Assembly: GCA_036346205.1 (NCBI GenBank) | Contig: JARFJB010002422.1 | Coordinates: 255,501 to 319,500, forward strand | DNA length: 64,000 nucleotides | Source: Vesta saturnalis | Taxonomy: Eukaryota; Arthropoda; Insecta; Coleoptera; Lampyridae | Reading direction: 5' to 3' | In this document: positions 1 through 12,400 of the stretch, piece by piece | How the letters are laid out: each line of letters starts with the position of its first letter | Position numbering within the stretch: position 1 is the first letter of the stretch | Made by a program: the position numbers and the translations under genes | Notes under the pieces: model-generated | What the model saw: only the letters and a program-made list of their open reading frames with translations | Told to the model about the DNA's origin: nothing | Database searches by the model: none

Positions 1-390
1 ATTGGTCGACCGATTTTCCATAAAACCATGTTGAAATGGTGATATTGACTGTTTAATGTTGGTATATAAAAATCTTGCCAGAATTGTTTTATACATATAT
101 CTACAACTGTATCTTTTCCGTTTCCGTGACAATAGAAAACAATTGGGTAATTGTTTTTTCCTTTTTTAAAATTGCGTATTATAGGAGCGCAAATAATTTT
201 TCCAATTCAGTTAAACAATTTTTTTAATAATAAATACCGAATGGTGGTAAGTATAACTCCGATTGATATTTTGCCCCTAATGTGTTCTGCATAATAACAG
301 TTTAACCCCGAGATGTTTTCAAATTCAGAGAAGTCTAAAACCGTGCGATTTATGTACTTTGGATCAATAAGTGGCCTTTTAAAACTCACT
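1..390 (-). mobile_element. Non-LTR retrotransposon RT fragment (relic)
   Basis: Read on the minus strand, the first ~200 bases give a degenerate reverse-transcriptase palm stretch: an IRNFKKGK-like segment (compare the I-P-I-x-K-K-G-D motif of Jockey/CR1 RTs) followed by QHGFMENRST, which matches the QHGFxxxRST motif before RT motif A. Frames are broken and the element leaves the window at base 1. The part between 200 and 390 is open but not recognisable on its own. It is probably a Jockey- or CR1-group relic. It lies in the opposite orientation to the LINE relic at 2653-3800, so the two are separate insertions. Confidence 0.4.
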
Positions 391-1148
391 AATATTAGTG
401 TTCAGGGCAGTATCGACCATTTTGATAAAAAAATAAAGTAACCAAACTTCCGATTTTCGCAGTAAAATGCTCGGTAAAATGTATGTTGGTTATGGGTATT
501 ATGACTCCTGGTGATCTAGAAAATGAAATAGAAAAATCTAGGTACGTATTTAAAAAAAAATTATTTCCGGTACGGTTCGGAATACTTTTCGAAAAAAAAA
601 TTAGTTCTGCATCGAATTACATAACTTTGCCTCAATTTAACCATAGTGCGTATTCGATCGATAGCTCCTTAGCCATTAAACTTAGGAGATAAGTTTAAAT
701 ACGAAAGTTGTCTATTTTTATAAGCTGCATAATTTTAAAATAGTTTGGTTTCTACAGGGTGTAATATAAAAGCGGTACAATATAGAACTTTTGATTTTTA
801 AATAGAACACCCTATATATTATTTTATTTTTCGATTCTCCTTATAATTTTACAACTTTTTTATAAGAATTACTTACAAACTAAATCTTACAGTTTTTGAG
901 ATATTTGCAAAGTTAACTAAAAATTGATATTTTTATGTAGTTAATTCAAGTAGGCGTATCTCAGTTATTTTATCTATTGTCAAAATTGGATTTCAATATG
1001 CAGAGTGATCACAAAAATTAATTCAATAACATAAATTTGAAAATGCTATATGTTCATTTTTTAAATGGCACACCCTATATTTTTTTAATGTCTTGTCTTC
1101 GCCTATTAATCGGCGTTCATTTCTATTAAATATGTTACCTATCTCTAA
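391..1148. other. AT-rich DNA with repeated 'ACACCCTATAT' motifs
   Basis: No gene is supported here. Two same-orientation copies of a motif like TTTTTAAATRGMACACCCTATAT (near 797-822 and 1048-1076) and an inverted ACAGGGTGTA at about 757 resemble termini of small TA-inserting elements. No complete element could be delimited. Confidence 0.3.
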
Positions 1149-1150
1149 TA

Positions 1151-2650
1151 GTTTCGGAGATATTTAAGTTTGTTCAATTTTTTTCGTTGATAACACTGAA
1201 GAAGAGTAACATTAGTCGGTAAAAGCAAGCTATGAATACATAAGAAACTAAAAAACACATTAACTGAAATACAAACACTTAAAATTATAATAAATGTTCA
1301 ATGTGACCACCATTTTGTTGCTGGCAAACATGAAGTCTGAATAAACGACAAATTTACTTTTCGTAACGTGGAAACATTTATATTTTGAATGACGTCTCTA
1401 ATTCTAGCCTTCATATCATCTACAGTCCTTGGAGGAGTTTGATGGACTTTTTCTTTAATTCAACCCCAAAGAAAAAAGTCCAGCTTTGTCAAGTCAGGTG
1501 ATCGGCGCTCCTCTTCCAATCCATTTCTTTGAAACTGGATATTTAAATAATTTCTAACGTTTCTGCTAAAATGCGGAGGAGCGCCATCTAATTGCAGCCA
1601 CATTTCTCTAAGGGTTTGTAAAGGTAAATCTTCAATAAAAGTTTCAAATTCGTTGCGCAAGAAGTTTAAAAATGAATCTCCATTGACCGTGTTTTCAATA
1701 AAATATGGTCCTATAATTCTTTCCCCAATAGTTCCGGCCGAAACATTAAGTGACCAGCGGTGTTGATGTCAACAGGAATTATAAATCTAGGATTCTCAGT
1801 ATCGTATTAATGGAAATTATGTCTATTAACGTATCCATTTTTGTGGAAAGTAGCTTCATCAGTAAATAAGATTGTGCTAAAATAGTTGGGTTTTTCTAAA
1901 TTTTGATTTATGGCCCAATTGCAAAAGTTTAATCTATTAACGAAGTCATTCTCGTCTAATTCTTGTGCAAGTTGGACATGGTATGGATGATATTTATATT
2001 TTTTTATAATTCTATTAACTGATGTTCTTGAAACTCCAACTTCTAATTCCAATTGTCGGCAAGAAACGTGAGAATTTTCAATCACGGATAGAAGAACTAA
2101 ATGTTCATTACCTTCGTTAATTGCGGTTCTTTCTCGTTCTAAATTGTCTTCGTAATGAATACTGCCTGTTTGGTCGAAACGTTCTTTCAATCTTGCAAAT
2201 GCTGAAACTTGCGGGTGTCGTGCATTTGGAAATGTTTGCTTATAAATTCGATGAGCTAAAAGACAATTTTTATCGCCTTCACCAAGGACGTAAATCATAT
2301 TAACAAGTTCTTCTTTCGAAAAATTCATTTTGTAATTTAGGAAGTAAGTATACAATACTACACAAATATTAGCATTGTTTGACAAGTTTGATTTGTTCAT
2401 TTGTTTTCGTTCATCTTTTGTTTTACGCTCTTTTGATTAAATTGTTTAATTTTACGATGAATCGTTTAAAAATATCTCATATATCTCTTTAAAATGGTGG
2501 TTTCATGCAATATTTATTATAATTACAATTTATATATTTCAGTTAATATTTTTTAGTTTCTTATGTATCCACAGCTTGCTTTGACCGACTAATGTTACTC
2601 ATCAGTGTTATCAACGAAAAAAATTGAACAAACTTAAATATCTCCGAAAC
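1151..2650 (-). mobile_element. Mariner-type DNA transposon, TA target duplication
   Basis: A complete 1500 bp element flanked by TA at 1149-1150 and 2651-2652. The ends are inverted repeats of about 110 bp starting GTTTCGGAGATATTTAAG; the outer ~48 bp match almost perfectly. The single transposase gene lies on the minus strand (separate entry). TA duplication, DDD transposase and terminal repeats place it in the IS630/Tc1/mariner superfamily. The transposase is broken, so the copy is probably immobile, although its repeats look well preserved. Confidence 0.9.
1460..2328 (-). pseudogene. Mariner transposase (broken)
   Basis: Transposase of the 1151-2650 element. The natural start is probably the ATG at 2326-2328 (MNFSKEELVNM), giving an N-terminal helix-turn-helix region (AHRIYKQTFPNARHPQ, then TGSIHYED), a second HTH (CRQLELEVGVSRTSVNRIIK), and the first catalytic Asp in LFTDEATF. 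The frame is lost near 1807. The C-terminal half resumes at 1660 with the second Asp in QLDGAPPHF and the third in RRSPDLTKLDFFLWG, after which an in-frame stop appears. It would cut and paste the element by binding its inverted repeats in the nucleus. At least one frameshift and one stop make it a pseudogene. Confidence 0.85.
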
Positions 2651-2652
2651 TA

Positions 2653-3800
2653 GGCCGATGTTATCTACACTGACCTATCTACGGCATTTGACAAAATTGA
2701 TCATAACCTATTATTAATGAAAATCCACCACTTTTTAAATCTTCAGGTTATCATCCAACATCTGGTGTACCACAAGGATCCAATTTGGGTCCCCTGCCTA
2801 TTTCTGATATATATCAACGATTTACCTCAAAAACTTAAATTGGTAGGTGTTGATGTTTGCGGACGATGTGAAACTGTTTTTGTCTATAAACAGTACGCAG
2901 GACTGCATTACCTTACAGTCAAATCTTGACATTTTTTATAAATGGTGTTGTTTAAATAAGCTTTTGCCAAACGTAGCTAAATGTAAAACTGTCATATATT
3001 CTCCGGAAAAATCCTCATCACCTTTTCCTACAGTCTAAATTATGAAATAAACGAAAGGTTACAATTATTTAAAGAGTTAGCTATTACGTTTGACAGCGAA
3101 CTCTCGTTTTCAAGATACCTTGATAAAACTGTGACATCTTCGTATAAGATGAAGGGTTTTGTTATACGTAATTGTAAAACATTTTCTGATATTATTGTCG
3201 TACGATCGTTATATTTTGCATTTGGCCGCTCAAAACTAGAACATGGAATCTAATACTGAACGTCATAGAAAAAATACAAAGAAGTTCTTGAAATACATAT
3301 GATATAAGCTATACGATATATAACCTCCACAAGGTATTAATCACTTACTGCTTCTAGAAAATTTCATAATGCACTCTTGTGGAACTAGAAGGGTTTGTGC
3401 ATCGCTGAAATTACTCTATCAGTTTCTACACAATCAGTTAGACTGTCCATACCTACTAGAAAAAAATTATTTTAATATTCCTCGTCTAAATTCTCGAAAT
3501 CCCTACACGTTCTATCCTCCAAATGTTCGCACCAATGTATCTCCTATATTTACACAATGTGTACGAATTTCAACAATATCCCTACAGAATGTGGTAATAG
3601 TTGTTTTTTATTGTTCATTTTTTAAATGTACGGATAACAATCTATTTCCTTTTTGTTTATTATTAATGTACATTTATGATAATAGAATTTCGTTTTGTTT
3701 TACTACTAATGAAATTTTGTTTGTACACTATGTATTTTTTCTGTATTTTTATTATTGCCTTGTAACTGGCTGTCGTTGCAAAAGACATTACACCTATTAT
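2653..3800 (+). mobile_element. Jockey/CR1-type LINE relic, RT and C-terminal region
   Basis: A degenerate non-LTR reverse transcriptase on the plus strand. Visible in order, in shifting frames: motif A (YTDLSTAFDKIDHN, 2665-2705), motif B (SGVPQGSNLGP, ~2762-2795), LIYINDLP, motif C (MFADDVKLF, 2847-2880), then a WCCLNKLLPNVAKC block and the C-terminal tail (LDCPYLLEKNYFNIPRLNSR, ~3435-3500). Several frameshifts show it is dead. The 5' side stops exactly at the mariner's right TA (2651-2652), and no matching LINE sequence was found left of the mariner. Some relative of this LINE inserted here before or after the mariner. Confidence 0.75.
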
Positions 3801-4003
3801 TATTAGGAAAAATGCTTTTTGGCTAAAGAGGGCAAAAAAATTGCTAGAAATTATGTTTAAGTCTGCAAAAAATCAATAAATGTTACAATTGTTGTACAAT
3901 ACCAGGTTGACTATGAAATTAAAGTTCTTCTTCTTATTCACGTATCTGAGAATGTTTTGTCGAAAAAATGACAGACGTTTGTCAAAAATATGTTAGGCAT
4001 CCA
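3801..4003. other. Short non-coding stretch
   Basis: AT-rich sequence between the LINE relic and a mariner relic; no gene or repeat boundary is seen. Confidence 0.4.
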
Positions 4004-4690
4004 TCATGTTGGTAAAAACTGAGGCAGGGCACATTTTCTAACAAAACGTAAATCGTTGGTCAAGAAATTGCGGTAAGATGCACCATTCAGTATCTCGTTA
4101 AAGATTAACGGCCCTATTTCTCTTGTAATGTTGCACCAAACATTAACACTCCACCGGCCCTGATGTTGGTCTTCTTGCATACAGTGGGGATTAGTTGCTG
4201 ACCAGTAGTGCATGTTATGTAAGTTAACTCGACCATCGTCCATAATATAAGCAAAACTACTAGAAGACTTTCATGAAGCATATTAAAAGCCAATACCAGA
4301 TCTCACCTGGGATCAAAATCTTTGTCTAGCTCAAATTCAATCAAATAACGGATTCATAAAAACTTATAATAAAGCATCATCTTTTATAATGTATACCTAT
4401 TTTCCTGAATGGTTGATTGTACTATGCCTAAATCGCTGAAAGTTTATATACTGCTTAAATGTGGATTAAATTCCACATAAGCCAGAATTTTTCTACAGTT
4501 TCCTTTGTTCTCTCCGTACCTTGTCTAGTATATACTGGGCAATGAGCATTTCCAGTGGTTCTTTAACGCTCTGCTAAAAGAATAAAAACTCTTATATTGT
4601 AACGGCGCCATTCCGAATATTGTACTGCATTAATCCTTGCAATAGTTGATTTCTGCATATATTCAAGAAACACTGCTTTTTGATTTGATA
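4004..4690 (-). mobile_element. Mariner relic, same lineage as the 26-29 kb element
   Basis: Decayed minus-strand transposase. The N-terminal HTH remains at 4690-4480 in broken frames (RVFILLAE, RTTGNAHCPVYTRQ), matching RVFLRLAH and RTTGNVNLPVYRRQ in the 26137-29487 element. The 4004-4243 segment carries HNMHYWSATNPHCMQEDQHQ and GRWSVNVWCN, again close to that element (HNMHYWSETNPHWMKEVQHQ). The region around the first Asp and everything after the middle domain are lost. No inverted repeats were found. Confidence 0.75.
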
Positions 4691-6526
4691 CCGGTATTTA
4701 AAAAAAAAACGTTTTTAATTAAATAAGATTAAGCTAACCAAAATTAGACAATAAATAAATCAATTTGACTATTTGATTTTTCCACTGCTCTTTCTTTTTG
4801 TTTTTTGAAGCAAACTAGTTGAGTAAATAGTTCAATATGTAACCTGGTTCAGTGATTATTTGTTAGTTTATTTCAGTATAAATTCTCTATATTGCAATAC
4901 CTCCTTTGTTTTCATTTTATTTATGGTGATGAAATAAGGTGGGTTATACACTGCATATCATACGTTCTGGAAAATAAAAATAAAATAAACATTAATATTG
5001 TAGTGTCACAAGGAACCTTACCCTTAAAGGCGTAATTTCAAGTTACTCTCAATAATTAAAAGAATATAAATTCTTTAAGAGCATAATATTGAACTTAAAA
5101 AAAAGCTAATTGATGTATCTTGATAATTACGCTATGTCGTGCATCACATTGACTTCTTTTCAATAATTAAAACCTTAGAATTTGTTTACAAGTGTAACAT
5201 TGAATTATTCGCAAAACTCAAATCTGATAAAGAGAATAGGCCGCGTAGTGGTAGGCCACGCTGTGCTAATTGAATGAGATAGGAATGGATGAGGTTACGT
5301 GTTGCATCATAGGGGCACAGGTAAACGATAAAATTACTCGAGCTTTGCGCGATGATGGTTCAAACCGTTAATTTGACTACTAGGAAGAACTACCAAGAAA
5401 ACCCAGTTTATTAATCTATAAGCAATTTTACAAGTAAATTAATAAATCACTGAACAAAAAAACAGAGAAAAAAAGTCGCAATATGCAGATATAGCATTAT
5501 ACCATTAAACCAAGCTAAAGTGCGCCAAAAATTATAAAAGTAAGTAAGAGAAACACAAAATCAACTTAATTACATATAAGTACATTAAAAAACAAACAGT
5601 GAAATGACACCCACAATTGTGACACCAAACTTGTGTCGGTTATACAACCAATCATGCCGATAGAAATATAATAATGCGAATTAAGTGACACATAAAATAA
5701 AACAAGCTGAAAAATTAATAGGTAGCAATAAGGTAACTGCTATGGAATTTAAACTACACATAGTCAATAACATAAAAAATAGACAAAGAATTTACATATA
5801 CACAATTGTATCGTGAATAAAAGCAACCTTTCACCCAATCCCAAAAATACATTCGTACAATTACAACAAATTACTTATATACATATATTCGTAGACAATT
5901 CTAAATAACCTGGCGGAATCAAATAGACAAATACTCTTGAAAATTCTTAATGGCATCTAGAAACGTTTATGTAAACCCCGGTATCGTTAATAGTAACAAT
6001 TAGACAGGTTTATCATGCCACGTTTGTCCACGTATTAAGTCCTCTACGCGGGAGAAAATATTAGTAAACAGTGCCAACTTATTCCAGTAATGAGGGAGGG
6101 ACACTGTACTGTCTGACGCAGTGTCTTTTTTTAACAGATTTCAACTTAGTAACCGTGCTTGGTAGGTGGATTATTGACAATTAAATTACCGCTTACCACC
6201 CTACATCACGAGACAATTTCGTGCGATTAAATATCTTGTGATAATTAAATAGTAATTTTTTGCAAGGCAAGCACTGATTTTCAATAGATAAATTGCTTCC
6301 TGCGAGCTTTAGTCTACATTCAAATACCTACTTACGCTTGAATGTAATTCTTTAATTACCAATACTTAATGGGTTAAAGTAGGCGGCTTAAACTCAAGAC
6401 GGTGACGATTATTTACCGACATACGACCAATTTAATTTTGTGACAAACTTATGTATGTGCCAATATGATTAATTACCGACCGGCAACATGCATATAAAAA
6501 TTCTAACCGATTTGTCACGGTCGTTC
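4691..6526. other. Gene-poor AT-rich DNA
   Basis: No gene is supported. Around 5222-5265 the plus strand reads DKENRPRSGRPRCAN, reminiscent of the GRPR linker between the two HTH motifs of Tc1/mariner transposases. Nothing around it confirms a transposase, so it may be a heavily decayed fragment or chance. Confidence 0.35.
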
Positions 6527-6942
6527 CATAAAATACATAAATTACATAAAATACATACATTACATAAAATACATAAAATACATAAAATACATAAAATACA
6601 TAAAATATATAAAATACATAAAATACATAAAATGCATAAAATACATAAAATACGTAAAAACGTAAAATACGTAAAATACGCGAAATACGGGAAACAGGCG
6701 AAATACGTAAAATACGTTAAACGCGGCAAACGCGTGAAACACGTAAAATACGTAAAGTCTATACACATACAAATATAATACACACGAAATACTCACGAAA
6801 TACACACGAAATACACACGAAATACACGCGACATACACGTGCATACCCGCGACATACCCGCGACATATACGCGACATACCCGCGACATACACGCAACATA
6901 CACGCGACATACACGCAACATACACGCGACATACACGCGACA
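6527..6942. repeat. Minisatellite of 9-11 bp units with graded composition
   Basis: About 415 bp of short tandem units. The left part is (A)AATACATAA-like and very AT-rich. It passes into AAATACGTAA and CGAAATAC variants near 6650-6750, then AAATACACACG, and ends as GACATACACGC / GACATACCCGC units rich in CpG up to 6942. Open frames across it on both strands are artefacts of the repeat. Confidence 0.9.
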
Positions 6943-7755
6943 GCAAGTGTATTTGAAGAGGTAGACTAAAAGCCTTAAACAAAAAGTATATGAAATTCTT
7001 GGAGATGTCCAACAAGTTATTTTTGGTGTATCAATGCCTGGCACTTTTAAGAGAAACTGGTTTTTCTATTTTTGTCTTCGTATTTACGTCATCTACCGGT
7101 CATTTCAGACGCTTGAAAATAGTTTCCAATTTCTCTTGGCCACTTTTCCTAGTGCTGTTCTACTAACCATTTGTTGTGCTATATCGATAATAATAAATAT
7201 CATCTACTTTGGATTTCTTTCTGATGTAAATAAATCATAGGTTCAAATTTAGTTTTAGCAAACACGGTAGTATTGACTTGAAAGATATCTGGTGTAAAAC
7301 AACACACGATAGTAATTTTTTTAGAATAACTATGCAACCTCTTTTATAATACGTTCATAACGAAAATAGACAACATTATAACAACAGAAACAATAAGCTG
7401 TTAGATGGACGCACTAGGAAATACCGAAATATTCAGTGTAAAAACATCCTGTTTTTGTCCAATTGAGGAAAGTAGCATTCTGTGATTGGTTGTTTGTTAG
7501 ATGTAGTAAATAATCTTTAAAATAGCTTTGTTTCATTAGTATAAAAAATGTCAATTTTCGAGACGAGGAAGATAGTTGCTGGGCGTCATTCATACGAAGC
7601 TAATATTTAGTGAAGGTCAAATTACTTTTTGTACAGTTGCTATGGAGACACCGAAGAATCCCGAAATCAGCCACCTTTGGTACGACTGCGAAATACTGTC
7701 ACAATATAGCGTGTTATTTAGGTGCTTGGAGAAAAATAGTATACATTTTATATTT
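6943..7755. other. Non-coding stretch between minisatellite and LINE
   Basis: No gene or complete repeat is supported. Confidence 0.35.
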
Positions 7756-10600
7756 TATATTTATTTATTTATTTGTGTGATTTTACAAAAGTAAATTGCA
7801 CAAGTCAAAAATAAGGAAAACAGAACACGCATGTCACAGACAATTTGTCACTTATGTAAATAGACTAAATAATACTAAATGAAAAACGTTGTAATAAAAA
7901 AAAAAAAAAAAAACAGACTAGTAACAAGAACACTTGACTTACACAACATATATAAATATACTTGAATGGTTAATGGCAAACAAGTATAATGTTAAGATAG
8001 TGAAGCATAGCTCAAGTAATATAAGACAGCTTGTCATTTAAAAATTCGTTTACTGTATAATACGCTTTTTGTATTAAAATTTGTTTTAAGACTTGTTTTA
8101 GTTTATTTTTATCAAGTTGCTTTATGCTATATGGAAGGTGATTAAATAACTTTTGTGATACATATTCTGGGCCATTATCTGGGACAGTATTTAATACAAA
8201 TATTACCCTTATTTCGTGTGTTGTACTCATGCTGGTCAGATTGTAAATTATACGAGTTTAAATTTAAATTTAGTTTGGCATATAAAATACTCTCTAAAAT
8301 AAACTTAGAAGGCAGAGTCAAAATACGCAATTTTTGAAATTGGGTTTTGCAATCATCTCTGTATCCTAGAGAGCTGATAATCCGCAATGCCCGTTTCTGT
8401 AATTTAAAAGCTCTAGAAGATGCCGGACACCCACCCCATACGAGTATGCCATAATTGAGTAGACAGTCAATTGTTGCAAAATAGGCGGTTCTTAATATCT
8501 TTTTTGAGACATTTTCTCTCAATCGACGTAAGATAAAAATTGACTTACAGATTTTAGAACTGATTTTATCTATTTCAAGAGCAAATTTTAATTTAGGGTC
8601 TAACAGTATTCCTAAAAAATTTACTGATGTCGGATTTGTATACAAATGAGGTCGTAATGACAAAATCAATGTTTTTGTTTTCTTACTATTTAAGCATAGT
8701 TCATTATTGATGCACCAGTTTTGTGCTAGCGTCTGAATTTCCAATTTAGCTGTAAAAAGTTCTGCAACTCGTTTAGATTTTATTAATAATGTAGTGTCAT
8801 CAGCATATAAGATAGGATCACAAATACTGCTGATGTACATGGGGAAGTCGTTAAAAAAGATTAAAAACAACAACGGTCCTAAAATTGACCCTTGAGGCAC
8901 GCCTCTATTTACCTCAAGTGTACCAGATATCTTGCCGTTCACTGTTACTTGGTGAAATCTATTTGTTAAATATGATTTTATGACTTTTAAGCTATTACTA
9001 TCAAAATTGTAAAATATTTGTAATTTACGTAACAGAATTTCATGTGATACACAGTCGAAAGCTCTGGATAGGTCAAGAAACATTGCAAGTAGATAGTCGC
9101 CTTTTTCAAAACAGCATGAAGTAGTATTAACCAAATTAACTAAGGCCCCCATTGTATTTTTTTCTCTTCTGTACCCATACTGCGCACTATGAAAGAGATC
9201 ATGTGATTCAAAATAAGTTGATATTTGATTATATATTACTTTTTCAAAGACCTTAGAAAAAACAGGTAATATCGATATAGGCCTATAATTGCTAATGTCG
9301 TTTACATCTCCCGACTTGAATAAAGGTATTATGTTAGCCACTTTGAGTAAATCAGGAAATATGCCTGTCTTTAAGGTTAAATTTACAAGTTTTGTTAGGG
9401 GCGATACATATTGACTTATCTGCTTTTTGATGATATAGGTTGAAATCCCATAGACATCTCTTGTAGTGCTGGATTTTAGTGATTTTAACGAATCTCGTAC
9501 ATCCATTTCAGAAACCTGTTTAAACCTAAATTGAGAGTTCGTTCTGCTATTGTTTAAAATTATCGGATCTGTAGATGGTTTAGGTAATTTTTGTACTATA
9601 CTGGTAGATATATTATTGAAATACACGTTGAATTCATTTGCAGTGATGCCAACCGGCCCAGAATAATTTTTCTTGTACCTATGTGAGTTTATAATCTTCC
9701 ACATTGCTTTTGTAGAGCTTGTTGTGTGTGATATAAACTTATCATTTGCAGCTATTTTTGCATTAACTATAGCTTTTTTATATTTGTTACGAGCTATATT
9801 GCGCATTTTCCTAAATTTATCTGTCTTATATTGACGATATAAATCAATTAGGCAATGAAATTGATTACGTAATGATTTTATATCATCATTGAACCACTGT
9901 AAATTGTTTTTATTGTTATAAACTTTAAAATGGCGTTGTGGAAATGCTAATTGAAAAGCATCTTGAAAATTTTCATAAAAGATTGCAAACTTAGAATTTG
10001 TGCCTAAGCTTGCATCTTCCATAAAATTCCAAGACAAATTATTAAAAATATTAAAGAACATGTTACAACCTTTTTGAGTAATTGGTTGAGATGTAGTTAT
10101 CTTTAATTCAACACTGTCATTTGCATCTTCAACACTAACAATTAATGATACTCCTAAGTGGTCTGACATTTTTGTATCAATAACTGATGATTCAAAGGTA
10201 TTCATTTCAAAATTAATAAGAATGTTGTCTAAACAATTATTTTTTCTCGTGGGCATTGTATTAGTTAATACAAAAACCATATGACCTGACCAGATCGGTA
10301 GCTAAAGTAGCATTAGAATCGTTTGTGTTGAATTTGACATTAAAATCCCCCGATATTATCACACGATCATATTTTTGCAAGTAGTTTAACACTGAATTTA
10401 AACAATATAAGAACACTTTAAAATCGCCCAGCGGAGATCTATACAGTGATACTATTACAGTATTATACGTCGTACAATAAATGGCAGAAAACTCACTCTC
10501 AACTTCTTTTGATAGCTCTTGAATTTGTGTGATAACATTGAAGGCTATATTGTACAACCAGCATGGAATGAAGTGCATTTCCTACGAGTAGGTAATGGTC
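7756..10600 (-). mobile_element. 5'-truncated CR1-group LINE
   Basis: Non-LTR retrotransposon on the minus strand, keeping the end of the endonuclease domain, the whole reverse transcriptase and the 3' region. On the minus strand the 3' end runs into a short AAAT-type tail (AAATAAATAAATAAATATAAA, plus coordinates ~7748-7775), typical of CR1/Jockey-group LINEs. The 5' part (ORF1 and the start of the endonuclease) is missing beyond ~10600. Long uninterrupted coding sequence suggests a fairly young insertion. The 18-base A run at 7896-7913 lies on the other strand and is not its poly-A tail. Confidence 0.85.
8012..10578 (-). CDS. LINE ORF2: APE endonuclease fragment and reverse transcriptase
   Basis: Reads from 10578 down to ~8012 with two frame changes. 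The 10578-10261 piece holds the endonuclease core (VIVSLYRSPLGDF and the catalytic SGDFNV). The next frame (10280-8175, 701 codons) has the endonuclease SDHLGV motif near residue 40, then RT with NYRPISILPVFSKVFEKVI, motif A FLDLSRAFDCVSH, motif B GVPQGSILGPLLF and catalytic YADDTTLL. The C-terminal part ends in a HEYNTRNKGN-type motif shared by CR1/Daphne-like LINEs, then continues in another frame to 8012 (SQKLFNHLPYSIKQL). It would nick target DNA and copy its RNA there. The frame breaks near 10270 and 8200 make it non-functional as read. Confidence 0.85.
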
Positions 10601-10837
10601 ATTCCCTGCGAGTTTTACACTATACTTTTTGTTTCTTTTTACGATGCCAAAAACTGTCAATTTGAAATTCCACAAAAAAAAACAACAAACAAATATTTTT
10701 ATATGCTTTTATTAGTTATCATCATTTTAAAAAATTAACACAATTAGATATAAGGAAATTTAGTACTACAAAAATTGGAAAAAATATAAATTTTTTATTT
10801 ATTATTAATATTCAATGTAATATTACAACAGTTAAAC

Positions 10838-12400
10838 ACAATTTTTGGAGAATTCGAACCTCAATGTAGCCTTCAGCCACCGCTGTCGAACGCCAGCCAC
10901 CGTGCCGTTTTAGTGTTTTATCTTCGCCACTATCTATTAAAATTGTTGCCGAGGACCGGCGAAAACAATGGTCCGTGTAAAGTTCAGATTCTCTAGTTTT
11001 AGAAATGTAGCAATTTACTTTCCCATATTTTCTATCTTATTAATGCCACCTTTTTGGATAGTGCAGTTTAACAAAAAAATAATTATTCATAATACCAACT
11101 GGTCGGATACTCCAATATTTTTTAACGATGTCGGAATATTCCCCCGTTATTGTGAATTTTCGGGATGTTTTTATTTTGGTGTTTGGAGTTTTTCATTCTA
11201 TATATTTCAGCTCTTCTGGAAGCACCCATTATTCCCATGAGAGGAAAACTGTTCGCGTTATGCTTCAATTAAAATGGATGCAGTTCTGTAAGCAATGTTT
11301 TATAACGCATAATATTTTGACTAACATGCACATACATTCTGGAAATGCTTTTATATGTTAAACAAAATATAAATGATTTTCAATTATTAAATAAACATCA
11401 TAGTTATAAAACTGTCATGGACCTTACACATTAGAATATAAAGCACATAGAGCTATATAAACCTAGTCCATATTATGTAGGGTGTGTTTTGTATAATAAA
11501 TTACCAATTTCATTTAAAACCTAGAGGGCGGATTAATATGCACAAAAAAAGTCACATATATGCGCATATATATGCACCAAGTATGTAAAAGATATGCAGG
11601 CAGTTTGTTAAAATGCAACATTATATGCAAAATATACGTACTAAAAAATAATAAACAATCTGTATTAAACAAAAACTTTTATTAAAAAAGATTCTTAATG
11701 AAATTTAAAATATTAAGTAATAAAAATAATAATAATGTATTTGTTTAACATTACTGATAACTGATAACTTTAAAGTTTTTAAAAACATGGTATATTTAAT
11801 TCTAGTAATGCATTTTATACTATTGAAGAGGTTTTTAGATTTCAACTTCTAATTAAAATTTTATTAAAATCTCAGGTTAATTTTTTTTCCTATTTTATGT
11901 ATTCTCTGTGTAGTTTTAAGTTTTAATTGTGTTACTTTATACCCAATTTTTAATGTTTATGTAAAATTTTTATTGATATATCCTATATCAACTGTGATCA
12001 CTGGATGAATAAATAATAATAATTATTAAAAAAAAACTTATAAAACTTTGCCATTTAGGTATCTATTGGAAGGGGGATTTTGACAAATTAGCACCTACTT
12101 ATTCTACCTAAATATATCATTATCTTACGTTGGGTAGAAGGTAAGTGTTGTCTGGGGTCTGTTTAATGAATTTGTCGATTTGTTAATATTTAGCATAGTT
12201 TTTAGTGTGTTGTATTGTGACCATAAAGCAGAAGATTTAAATTTACTTGATATATTTCCAAAGTAAGCCATCAAAACATTTTCTGAGCTGGAACTGGTTT
12301 TCTGTTCTTTACACCACTCCATAAATAGATTATAAGAAATTGTGTATTTTTGTTTGGATTTTTCCGACACCAAATTTAATGACGCGACATTTGCTGGGTG
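10838..12400 (-). mobile_element. Crypton-type tyrosine recombinase relic
   Basis: A broken minus-strand gene. The N-terminal core-binding domain is at 12373-12125 (EKSKQKYTISYNLFMEWCKE, SALWSQYNTLKTML). After an AT-rich gap, 11250-11180 gives MGIMGASRRAEIYRM, which holds the first catalytic Arg. The 10990-10850 segment gives DHCFRRSSATILIDSG (the H-x-x-R box) and LKRHGGWRSTAVAEGYIE, with the second catalytic His and the candidate Tyr nucleophile. Crypton recombinases move circular DNA by tyrosine recombination. The 11380-12120 interval has no recombinase sequence and looks like inserted or heavily drifted DNA. A related copy lies at 50860-51794. Confidence 0.75.

Noticed and set aside
483..692. 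69-codon plus-strand frame near the window start
   Set aside because: No recognisable motif and no splice or family support; likely chance.
3369..3806. 145-codon frame as a novel host protein
   Set aside because: Its first half is the C-terminal region of a Jockey/CR1 LINE; the second half is low-complexity read-through.
5222..5265. Tc1-type transposase fragment (GRPR motif)
   Set aside because: A single short motif without the flanking HTH or catalytic motifs; noted only as a possible decayed trace.
6469..7044. Open frames of 83-151 codons rich in Tyr/Cys/Lys repeats
   Set aside because: They are translations of the minisatellite in several frames on both strands; no start context or homology.
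7896..7913. A18 run as LINE poly-A tail
   Set aside because: The LINE is on the minus strand, where this run reads as T; the real 3' tail is the AAAT-type repeat at ~7750-7775.
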